Shown here: piece by piece, positions 32,624 through 39,632 of the stretch | Layout of the letters: each line of letters starts with the position of its first letter | Position numbering within the stretch: position 1 is the first letter of the stretch | Source: Streptomyces sp. G-G2 | GTDB lineage: Bacteria > Actinomycetota > Actinomycetes > Streptomycetales > Streptomycetaceae | Direction: 5' to 3' | NCBI RefSeq assembly: GCF_030063135.1 | Contig: NZ_JASISO010000026.1 | Location: 1 to 64,000 of the forward strand | Length of the DNA: 64,000 bases | The notes under the pieces: model-generated | The model's input: the letters and a program-made list of their open reading frames with translations, nothing else | Database searches by the model: none | What the model was told of the DNA's origin: nothing | Program-made: the position numbers and the translations under genes

Positions 32624-33832
32624 TCAGTCCTTCAGGGTCACCGGCAGGCCCGCCACCACCAGCAGGACGTGCTCGCACTCGGCCGCCACCGCCGCGTTCA
32701 GACGGCCCAGTTCGTCGCGGAAGCGGCGGCCCGACACGGTCGCCGGGACCACCCCGGCCCCGACCTCGTTGCTGACCAGGACCACCCGGCGTCCGGTCGA
32801 CCGTACGGCCGCCACCAGCTCCGCCGTCCGCTCGCGCAGCTCCTTGCGGCCCCGGGCCTCCCAGGTCGCGTCGTCCCAGGCCCCGGCCCGGTCCATCGCG
32901 TCGGTGAGCCACAGCGCGAGGCAGTCGATCAGCAGCGCCGGACCGCCCTCCGCGCCGAGCAGCGCGACCAGTTCGCAGGTCTCCGCCGTCCGCCAGGTCC
33001 TCGGGCGCCGCTCCCGGTGCAGTCCGACCCGGGCCGCCCAGTCCGGGTCCCCTTCACGGACGCCGCCCGTGGCGACGTAGAGGACCTCGGGGAGAGCGGC
33101 CAGGCGGCGCTCCGCCTCGACGGACTTCCCGGACCGCGCCCCGCCCAGCACCAGCGTGCGCCGCGGCAGGTCAGGCACCGCGTGGTAGTCGCCGACGATC
33201 AGCGTGGACCCGTCCGGTACGGCCCGCGCCCCGGCGGCCGCGCAGCGGCGCGTCAGCTCCGGGCCCGGCGTCACGTCGTGGTCGAGGTGGACCGCGATCA
33301 CCTCGGTGGCCGGACCGACCGCGCCGCTCGCCCGCAGTCGGGCCAGCGCCTCGGGCCGCCCCAGCACGTCCAGCAGGACCATGTCGTACGGGTGCTCCTC
33401 GACGGTGTGGGCCGTACCGGCCGGGGCTCCGCCCGGCGGCAGGTACAGCAGCCGGTCCCCGTCGGGCGCGGTCACCTCGTACCCGGTGCCGGGCGCGTCC
33501 ATCGCCACCGCCCGCACCCGGTGACCGCTGATCACCGCCAGCTCCCGCCCGTCCGGCACCCGCCCCGCGGCGGGCAGCCCCGGGGGCAGCTCCACGGCGG
33601 GCCCGTCGTGCGGGTGGGTCAGCAGCACCTGGCGCACCCCGCTCAGGGAGTGCCCGGCCCGGGCGGCGGCCAGTACGGCCCCGGGAGTGAGGTCGAGCAG
33701 CAGCGCGCCGTCCACCAGTACGGCGGTGGCGGCCCGCGCCCGGGTGCCCACGGAGACGGCGCAGGCCGCACAGGGACAGCCGGGGCGGGGCAGTCCTTCG
33801 GGTGTGCCGGTGCCGAGCAGAGTCAGTTCCAC
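32624..33832 (-). CDS. cobU: fusion of a metallo-beta-lactamase-like domain with CobU kinase/guanylyltransferase
   Basis: 402 residues. The C-terminal part (about 224-402) is CobU, which phosphorylates adenosylcobinamide and transfers GMP to it: P-loop LVLGGARSGKS (230-237), VLYVATGGVREGDPDW, RRPRTWRTAE and VLVSNEVGAGVVP. The N-terminal ~215 residues resemble a PhnP/RNase Z-like metallo-beta-lactamase fold (LLGTGTPEGLPRPGCPCAAC, LLTHPHDGPA, VHLDHDVTPG), but the HxHxDH site is degraded to THPHDG. Its role is unknown. Streptomyces CobU proteins of about 400 residues are, as I recall, commonly fused this way. GGAGG precedes the GTG at 33832. Confidence 0.9.
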   Translation of the reverse strand: MELTLLGTGTPEGLPRPGCPCAACAVSVGTRARAATAVLVDGALLLDLTPGAVLAAARAGHSLSGVRQVLLTHPHDGPAVELPPGLPAAGRVPDGRELAVISGHRVRAVAMDAPGTGYEVTAPDGDRLLYLPPGGAPAGTAHTVEEHPYDMVLLDVLGRPEALARLRASGAVGPATEVIAVHLDHDVTPGPELTRRCAAAGARAVPDGSTLIVGDYHAVPDLPRRTLVLGGARSGKSVEAERRLAALPEVLYVATGGVREGDPDWAARVGLHRERRPRTWRTAETCELVALLGAEGGPALLIDCLALWLTDAMDRAGAWDDATWEARGRKELRERTAELVAAVRSTGRRVVLVSNEVGAGVVPATVSGRRFRDELGRLNAAVAAECEHVLLVVAGLPVTLKD

Positions 33833-33946
33833 GGGATGATCCTCCCGCGTCCGCGCGGGTGGTGCGCGCCCGGCTACTCTGCGGGCAGACTCACGGGGAG
33901 TACCGGTCGTGTACCGGACGGGTACGGACGAGCAACGGAGGCGGAC

Positions 33947-34159
33947 ATGGCGTGGACGTGGCGGTTCGAGACGGCCGAGGGCGGCGAGTCGACCCCGGCG
34001 GTGGTCCCGGAGGAGTTCACCACGCAGGGCGACGCGGAGTCCTGGATCGGTGAGTACTGGAAGGAGCTGCTGGAGGGCGGTACGGAGCGGGTGAAGCTGT
34101 CCGACGACGGCGGCACCGAGCTGTACACGATGAGCCTGCGCGAGGCGCTGAACGCCTGA
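33947..34159 (+). CDS. small conserved acidic protein (70 aa)
   Basis: A 70-residue soluble protein (MAWTWRFETAEGGESTPAVVPEEFTTQ...) with a predicted beta-hairpin/helix layout ending TELYTMSLREALNA. It is strongly acidic, with no cysteines, signal peptide or membrane segment. ATG 33947 has an excellent site (GGAGG, 6 nt spacing). A TACTCT -10 candidate at about 33874-33879 suggests a 65-nt leader. I do not recognise a function; this type of short protein recurs in Streptomyces genomes. Confidence 0.72.
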   Translation: MAWTWRFETAEGGESTPAVVPEEFTTQGDAESWIGEYWKELLEGGTERVKLSDDGGTELYTMSLREALNA

Positions 34160-34168
34160 CAGCGGCCG

Positions 34169-34209
34169 GACCGTCCGGGCCAGGGGGGCCGCCCCCGCCC
34201 CGGACGGTC
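34169..34209. terminator. hairpin terminator between convergent genes
   Basis: GACCGTCCGGG (34169-34179) pairs with CCCGGACGGTC (34199-34209) around a G/C-rich loop. It lies between the 70-aa gene and the convergent methyltransferase gene. Confidence 0.7.
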
Positions 34210-34220
34210 GGTACGCGGGA

Positions 34221-35033
34221 TCAGCCCCGGACCCCGCACAGGTGCAGCAGGGCCGCGACCCCGCGGTAGGGGTCGGTGCGCCCGGCCCGGTCCTCGGCGG
34301 CCAGCAGCAGGTCGAGCTCGGCCTCGGGGGGCAGGGTCTCGCCCGCCTCGGTGCCGTCGGTGAAGACGCGTACGCCGTACCAGGCCTGCAGCGGCGCGCC
34401 GATCCCGGACAGGGTCGCGGTGAGCGTCGCCAGCCGGTCCGCCCGGACGTCCAGCCCCAGCCGGTTCGTGTAGTCGACGCTGTCGAAGGCGGCCAGCGCC
34501 CCGGACCAGTCGCCGCAGAGCGCGGGACGCATCGCTAGGGCGTCGCCGTTGCGCACGAGCAGGGACAGCAGTCCGCCGTGCGCGAGCATCCGGGCCAGCC
34601 CGGCGAGCATGCCGTCCGACTCCGGTACGTACATGAGCACGCCGTGGCAGAGCACGACGTCGAAGCTGCCCGGCAGGAAGTGCGCACCGGTCTCCCGGCC
34701 GTCGCCCTCCATCAGCCGGACCCGGTCGCGGATCCCGGCGGGCTCGGCGTCGAGCGCCTCGCGGGCCACGGCGAGCATGCCGGGGTCCTGCTCCAGGCCG
34801 GTCACCATGTGTCCGGCCCGGGCCAGGCGCAGGGCCTGGGTGCCCTGGCCCATGCCGACGTCGAGGACGCGCAGCCGCTGCCCGACCGGGAAGCGGTGCG
34901 CGATCTGCTCGTCGACCTGGCGGCCCACGAGTTCCTGGCGGACCGCGTTACGCAGTCCGCCCAGGCCCTCCAGCCACAGTCGGGCACCGCCCGCGAAGCT
35001 GTCGCCCGCGGCTGCGGGCGGCGCTCCGGTCAG
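34221..35033 (-). CDS. class I SAM-dependent methyltransferase
   Basis: About 270 residues. The Rossmann-like core has motif I LRVLDVGMGQGTQALRLA, motif II acidic end VTGLEQDPGML, the FDVVLCHGVLMYV strand and AHGGLLSLLVRNGD, matching the Methyltransf_11/25 group (possibly SmtA/CmoM-like, a tRNA methyltransferase relative). The substrate is not established. No ATG, GTG or TTG lies where the family N-terminus should begin; a CTG at 35033 overlaps the stop of DUF3043 as CTGA and gives LTGAPPAAAGDSFAGGARL. An upstream ATG at 35219 would overlap DUF3043 by about 190 bp and give unusual sequence. The start is therefore uncertain. Confidence 0.83.
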   Translation of the reverse strand: MTGAPPAAAGDSFAGGARLWLEGLGGLRNAVRQELVGRQVDEQIAHRFPVGQRLRVLDVGMGQGTQALRLARAGHMVTGLEQDPGMLAVAREALDAEPAGIRDRVRLMEGDGRETGAHFLPGSFDVVLCHGVLMYVPESDGMLAGLARMLAHGGLLSLLVRNGDALAMRPALCGDWSGALAAFDSVDYTNRLGLDVRADRLATLTATLSGIGAPLQAWYGVRVFTDGTEAGETLPPEAELDLLLAAEDRAGRTDPYRGVAALLHLCGVRG

Positions 35034-35629
35034 GGCCGTTCCCCACGCTTGACCTGCGGCTTCGGCAGGCGAAGCCGACGCATCTGGAGCGTGCGCATCA
35101 GGCCGTAGGCGACGGCGCCGCGCTTCGGCTCGTCCGCGAAGCGGGTGTTCAGCGCCTTGCGCAGGCGGATGAACAGGCCGATGGAGTCGATGATGATCAG
35201 CACGATCACCCCGAGCCACAGGATGAGCGCGATGTTCTGGATCGAGGGCACCCGGACCATGCTCAGCACCAGGATGATCACCGCGAGGGGCAGGAACATC
35301 TCGGCGACGGAGAAGCGGGAGTCCACGTAGTCGCGGACGAAGCGCCGGACGGGGCCCCGGTCGCGGTTGGGCATGGCGCGCTCGTCGCCGCGGGCGAAGG
35401 CCTCCCGCTGCTTGGCCATGTCCTCGCGGCGGCGTTCACGGGCGCGCTTGGCATCCTCCTTGCGATTGCCGGTCGAGGCCACCACGGCCTTGCGCTGCGA
35501 CTGGGCCACAGCACGCTTCGGCGTCGGGCGGCCCTTCGGGGCCTGCGGGTCACGGGTCTGCGAGAAGCCGGTGCTCACCTTGTCGGCGGCTGCGGCCTTC
35601 TCTTCCTTGGAGGAGCGGCTACCAAACAC
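35030..35629 (-). CDS. DUF3043 membrane protein
   Basis: 199 residues with the DUF3043 layout. The highly charged N-terminal cytoplasmic segment (about 1-105) has PKGRPTPKRAVAQSQRKAV and RARERRREDMAKQREAFARGDERAMPNRDRGPVRRFVRDYVDSRF. Two membrane helices follow (VAEMFLPLAVIILVLSMV and IALILWLGVIVLIIIDSIGLFI), then a short basic tail. The function is unknown; the family is actinobacterial. The GTG at 35629 follows TACCCT by 8 nt on the minus strand (35638-35643) and is probably leaderless; longer forms would extend into low-complexity Gly sequence. The downstream methyltransferase overlaps its stop. Confidence 0.85.
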   Translation of the reverse strand: MFGSRSSKEEKAAAADKVSTGFSQTRDPQAPKGRPTPKRAVAQSQRKAVVASTGNRKEDAKRARERRREDMAKQREAFARGDERAMPNRDRGPVRRFVRDYVDSRFSVAEMFLPLAVIILVLSMVRVPSIQNIALILWLGVIVLIIIDSIGLFIRLRKALNTRFADEPKRGAVAYGLMRTLQMRRLRLPKPQVKRGERP

Positions 35630-35902
35630 AAAACCCAAGGGTACGTGGTTGCGGCCAGGGGCCCCACCCCCGTGGGGAACGATCCCGCAACGGCGGGCGT
35701 CCTTAAGGGTGGCGGGCCCGCCCGTCGCGCCCGTCCCCCCGGGGGCCACCTACTCCGTAAGCCTGACGGGCCGGAGCAGAGGTCGTCCTGGAGGAGGAGC
35801 GCATCCGCACCGGAACAGTGCGGTAATGGAGACAGGGCCCGTACTGTGGGTTCTGTAGGTGACCACGAGCCGAAGTCCTTCAGAAGGGGGCGCGCGAAGC
35901 CC

Positions 35903-36703
35903 ATGAGCGGTGTCATGAAGCGTATGGGGATGATCTTCCGCGCGAAGGCGAACAAGGCCCTTGACAAGGCCGAGGACCCGCGCGAGACCCTCGACTACTC
36001 GTACCAGAAGCAGCTCGAACTGCTGCAGAAGGTGCGCCGCGGTGTCGCCGACGTCGCGACATCGCGCAAGCGCCTGGAGCTCCAGCTCAATCAGCTCCAG
36101 GGGCAGTCCGCCAAGCTGGAGGACCAGGGACGCAAGGCGCTCGCACTCGGCCGTGAGGACCTGGCCCGCGAGGCCCTGTCCCGCCGGGCATCGCTCCAGC
36201 AGCAGGTCAGCGACCTCGAAGTGCAGCACCAGACCCTCCAGGGCGAGGAGGAGAAGCTGACACTCGCGGCGCAGCGCCTCCAGGCCAAGGTGGACGCCTT
36301 CCGCACCAAGAAGGAGACCATCAAGGCCACCTACACCGCGGCCCAGGCGCAGACCCGGATCGCGGAGTCCTTCTCCGGCATCTCGGAGGAGATGAGCGAC
36401 GTCGGCCTCGCCATCCAGCGGGCAGAGGACAAGACCGCCCAGCTCCAGGCGCGCGCGGGCGCGATCGACGAGCTGCTCGCCTCCGGCGCCCTGGAGGACC
36501 GGAGCGGCCTCGGCTCCCGGGACGACATCCAGCTCGAACTGGACCGTCTCTCCGGCGGCACCGACGTGGAGCTGGAGCTGGCCCGGATGAAGCAGGAGCT
36601 CGCGGGCGGCCCGTCGGCGCAGCAGCAGGCCATCGAGGGCGGCGCGGGCACCGGCCAGCAGCCGCAGGGCCAGCCGCAGACCCACCGCTTCGACAAGCAG
36701 TAG
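35903..36703 (+). CDS. pspA: PspA/IM30 family membrane-stress protein
   Basis: 266 residues, almost entirely alpha-helical coiled coil: an amphipathic N-terminal helix (MKRMGMIFRAKANKALDKAEDP), then the PspA/Vipp1 pattern ETLDYSYQKQLELLQKVRRGVADVATSRKRLE and long helices to about residue 215, with a Gln/Gly-rich tail. PspA binds stressed membranes from the cytoplasmic face and limits proton leakage. ATG 35903 is chosen because it begins the amphipathic helix. A TACTGT -10 candidate at about 35840 suggests a leader near 58 nt. pspAA follows after 13 bp in the same unit. Confidence 0.92.
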   Translation: MSGVMKRMGMIFRAKANKALDKAEDPRETLDYSYQKQLELLQKVRRGVADVATSRKRLELQLNQLQGQSAKLEDQGRKALALGREDLAREALSRRASLQQQVSDLEVQHQTLQGEEEKLTLAAQRLQAKVDAFRTKKETIKATYTAAQAQTRIAESFSGISEEMSDVGLAIQRAEDKTAQLQARAGAIDELLASGALEDRSGLGSRDDIQLELDRLSGGTDVELELARMKQELAGGPSAQQQAIEGGAGTGQQPQGQPQTHRFDKQ

Positions 36704-36716
36704 AACGGGGCCCGTC

Positions 36717-36995
36717 ATGATTGTCCGCATCATGGGGGAAGGCCAGGTCCGGCTCGACGACAAGCACGTCGCCGAGCTGAACACGCTCGACGACGAACTC
36801 CTCGCGGAGATGGAAGCGGGCGACGAGGAGGGCTTCCGGCGCACACTGGGGGCGCTCCTGGACGCCGTGCGCCGTCTGGGCAGCCCGCTGCCGGACGACG
36901 CGCTGGAGCCCTCCGGGCTGATCCTGCCCGGACCGGACGCGGAGCTCGACCAGGTCAGGGACATGCTCAGCGACGACGGCCTGATCCCGGGCTGA
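36717..36995 (+). CDS. PspA-associated protein PspAA
   Basis: 92-residue partner of actinobacterial PspA. The sequence MIVRIMGEGQVRLDDKHVAELNTLDDELLAEMEAGDEEGFRRTLGALLDAVRRLG matches the PspAA family: an N-terminal beta segment, then an acidic helix bundle. The exact role is unsettled; it is nearly always encoded directly after pspA, as here (13-bp gap). It has no membrane segment and is convergent with the membrane protein gene that ends at 37014. Confidence 0.88.
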   Translation: MIVRIMGEGQVRLDDKHVAELNTLDDELLAEMEAGDEEGFRRTLGALLDAVRRLGSPLPDDALEPSGLILPGPDAELDQVRDMLSDDGLIPG

Positions 36996-37013
36996 CGGCC
37001 CGGGGCCCCGCCG

Positions 37014-37820
37014 CTAGAGCTTGGTGTTCTTGGTCTTCTTGATCCGCTCCCGCACGGCCCGGGTGACCTTCGCGGCCCCCATCTCGGGGTCGGGAGTTCC
37101 GCCGATGAAGTTCTCGACCTTACGGCGCGGCGCCGCCCAGCGCCGGTCGTGATGGAACGCCCGCAGCCCGGCCCTCGCCCGGGCCCGCGGGCGTTTCGCG
37201 TAGAACCGGCGCGCGTAGGGCGACCCGGGCCGGGCGAGGCGGACCGAACCGATCAGTGCCACGAACGGGACCACCGTGCCCAGCAGCGCCACCCGCGGTT
37301 TGCCCTTCCACAGGGTGACCAGGGCCAGGAAGAAGTTGGTGGCCGTGTTCAGCACGACCAGCCCGCGGTTGTGCCGCTCCCCGGAGGTCAGGTCGTTGAC
37401 CCCGAACGGCAGGAACCCGCCGAGCACCAGCGCCACCAGCGCCGCCGTCAGCACCACGATCTCCACGCTCTTGCGGCCCTGCTCGCTCCAGTACACGTCG
37501 TCCAGGTGCAGGACCAGCGCGAACTCGTCCAGCACCAGGCCCGCTCCCAGCCCGAACAGCACCGCCGAGATCAGCGCCCCCACGCTGTGCCCGCCGCTGC
37601 CCACCGCGCCGAAACCGCCGATGATCGTCAGGACCACCCCCGGCACCACGTGGTGGACGTGCATGCCGCCCGGGGTGATGTTCTTGAAGGGGCCGCGGCC
37701 CGCCCGGATCATCCGCGTGATCGTGCGGGTGACCAGGAACGACGTCACGAACGACAGCAGCGCGAGCAGCAGCGGGAGCTTCCCCGGTTCGACGATGTTG
37801 CGGTACCACCAGTGACCCAT
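37014..37820 (-). CDS. integral membrane protein with a GMHVHH motif
   Basis: 268-residue protein with six or seven membrane segments: residues about 13-33 (PLLLALLSFVTSFLVTRTITR), then GVVLTIIGGFGAVG, VGALISAVLFGLGAGLVLDEFALVL, SVEIVVLTAALVALVLGGFLPFG and VALLGTVVPFVALIGSVRLA. The first extracytoplasmic loop carries GMHVHHVVPG and a later one HLDDVYWSEQGR, which together could form a metal or haem site. The C-terminus is a basic cytoplasmic tail of about 65 residues. I do not recognise the family function. It is divergent from cobS. Confidence 0.78.
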   Translation of the reverse strand: MGHWWYRNIVEPGKLPLLLALLSFVTSFLVTRTITRMIRAGRGPFKNITPGGMHVHHVVPGVVLTIIGGFGAVGSGGHSVGALISAVLFGLGAGLVLDEFALVLHLDDVYWSEQGRKSVEIVVLTAALVALVLGGFLPFGVNDLTSGERHNRGLVVLNTATNFFLALVTLWKGKPRVALLGTVVPFVALIGSVRLARPGSPYARRFYAKRPRARARAGLRAFHHDRRWAAPRRKVENFIGGTPDPEMGAAKVTRAVRERIKKTKNTKL

Positions 37821-37890
37821 GACACCAGCTCCCGGTTTGACAGGTAATGAGCAATTTACCGTCAGTGGCGAGCGAGTACCGTTCCCCGCG

Positions 37891-38712
37891 ATGAACGATC
37901 CGCTCCCCGGCACGCCCCCGCCCCCGCCCGACGTGCGCGCCCCGCTCCGCGACGGCCTGCGTTTCGCCTTCGGTACGCTCACCGTCCTCCCCGCCCGCAT
38001 CACCCGCTGGGACCGCCCCGCCGCCCGTACCGGGATGGCCTGCGCCCCCCTCGCCGGGCTGGTCGTCGGCCTGTGCGCGGCCGCGCTGGGCGGCGTACTC
38101 CTGCTGCTGGGGGCCGGACCGCTGCTCGCGGCCGTCGCCGCCGTCGCCGTGCCCGCCGCCCTCACCCGGGGGCTGCACCTCGACGGGCTCGCCGACACCG
38201 CCGACGGGCTGGGCAGCGCCAAGCCCGCCGAGACCGCGCTGCGCATCATGAAGCAGTCGGACATCGGGCCGTTCGGCGTGATCTCCCTGGTGCTGGTCCT
38301 GCTGCTGCAGACCGCCGCCCTCGCGGAGATCTACGCCGACAGCTGGACCCGGGGCGCCCTCGCCGCCGTCCTCTCCGCCGTCGCCGCCCGGACCGCGCTG
38401 ACCCTGGCCTGCCGGGCCGGAGTCCCCCCGGCCCGCTACGAGGGCCTCGGCGCGGCCGTCGCGGGTGCGGTCCCCACCGGGACGGCGACCGCCGTGGCCG
38501 CGCTCACCGCCGCGGCCGCCGGCTGCGCCGCCCTTCCGCTGGGCCTCCCCGCCGCCGCCCAGCACGCCCTGGCCGTCCTCGTGGCGCTGGCCGCCGCCGA
38601 ACTGCTGCTGCGCCGCTGCGTCCGCCGCTTCGACGGGGTCACCGGCGACGTCTTCGGCGCCCTGGCGGAAACCGCCGCGACCACGTCCCTCGTGGTCCTC
38701 GCCCTGGGCTGA
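37891..38712 (+). CDS. cobS: adenosylcobinamide-GDP ribazoletransferase CobS
   Basis: Membrane enzyme joining adenosylcobinamide-GDP and alpha-ribazole in the last assembly step of cobalamin. 273 residues with several Ala/Leu-rich membrane helices. The metal-binding family motif RGLHLDGLADTADGLG and the following KPAETALRIMKQSDIGPFGV are clear, and the C-terminal GVTGDVFGALAE motif is present. ATG 37891 is 8 nt after TACCGT (37877-37882), so it is probably leaderless. CobT and CobU, which make its substrates, are at 31.4-33.8 kb but not in one operon with it. Confidence 0.95.
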   Translation: MNDPLPGTPPPPPDVRAPLRDGLRFAFGTLTVLPARITRWDRPAARTGMACAPLAGLVVGLCAAALGGVLLLLGAGPLLAAVAAVAVPAALTRGLHLDGLADTADGLGSAKPAETALRIMKQSDIGPFGVISLVLVLLLQTAALAEIYADSWTRGALAAVLSAVAARTALTLACRAGVPPARYEGLGAAVAGAVPTGTATAVAALTAAAAGCAALPLGLPAAAQHALAVLVALAAAELLLRRCVRRFDGVTGDVFGALAETAATTSLVVLALG

Positions 38713-38755
38713 CCCGGCGGGCCCGCCCCGCGCGGGCGACGTACGCTCTCTGTCC

Positions 38756-39481
38756 GTGGAACACACGCCGAGCGACCCGACGCCCCCCGCCGCGCCCATC
38801 CGGGTGCTCCTCGCCGACGACCAGGCCCTGCTGCGCAGCGCCTTCAAGGTCCTGGTGGACTCCGAGCCCGACATGGAAGTCGTCGGGGAGGCCGCCGATG
38901 GGGCGCAGGCCTACGCGCTGGCCCGGGAGCGGCGGGCCGACGTGGTCCTCATGGACATCCGGATGCCCGGTACGGACGGGCTCGCCGCCACCCGCATGAT
39001 CAGCGCCGATCCCGAACTCGCGGGCGTGCGCGTGGTGATGCTGACGACCTTCGAGGTCGACGAGTACGTCGCCGCGGCCCTGCGGGCGGGCGCCTCCGGG
39101 TTCCTCGGCAAGGGCGCCGAACCCGACGAGCTGCTGAACGCCATCCGGATCGCCGTCGCGGGGGAGGCGCTGCTCTCCCCGGCCGCCACCAAAGGGCTGA
39201 TAGCCACCTTCCTGGCCCAGGGCGGCGGGGCGGGCCCGGCCGCCGGGGGTTCGGGGGCGCACGCCGAGCGGCTCGCCGCGCTGACCGTACGCGAGCGCGA
39301 GGTGCTCGTCCTGGTCGCCGGGGGACTCTCCAACGACGAGATCGGCGGCCGCCTGGAGGTCAGCCCGCTCACCGTCAAGACCCATGTGAACCGGGCGATG
39401 GCCAAGCTCGGCGCCCGCGACCGGGCCCAATTGGTGGTCATCGCGTACGAATCCGGACTTGTCCGGGCCCGCTCCGAGTAG
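38756..39481 (+). CDS. NarL/LuxR family response regulator
   Basis: 241 residues. The receiver domain (about 15-130) has acidic pocket D21-D22, phosphoacceptor D67 (VVLMDIRMPG), T97 and K119 (FLGKGAEP). A Gly/Ala-rich linker of about 20 residues leads to a LuxR-type HTH at about 172-232 (LTVREREVLVLVAGGLSNDEIGGRLEVSPLTVKTHVNRAMAKLGARDRAQLVVIAYE). It is fully equipped for phosphorylation, but no kinase gene is adjacent; the unpaired kinase at 27.5 kb is one candidate. The GTG at 38756 is 8 nt after TACGCT (38742-38747), so it is probably leaderless. The RND permease gene follows 151 bp downstream. Confidence 0.92.
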   Translation: MEHTPSDPTPPAAPIRVLLADDQALLRSAFKVLVDSEPDMEVVGEAADGAQAYALARERRADVVLMDIRMPGTDGLAATRMISADPELAGVRVVMLTTFEVDEYVAAALRAGASGFLGKGAEPDELLNAIRIAVAGEALLSPAATKGLIATFLAQGGGAGPAAGGSGAHAERLAALTVREREVLVLVAGGLSNDEIGGRLEVSPLTVKTHVNRAMAKLGARDRAQLVVIAYESGLVRARSE

Positions 39482-39632
39482 CCCGGCGCCCGGAGAGCGG
39501 GCCGAAGTGGTGCGGCGTACTGCGGACGCGGTACACGGGAGCCGAGGACGGGACCTACGGGCGACGTAAGAGCGCTCCGGGATGGGCCAGGGTAGGAGGA
39601 CCCTCGCTCAACTCGGCAGAGAGATCTCATCC

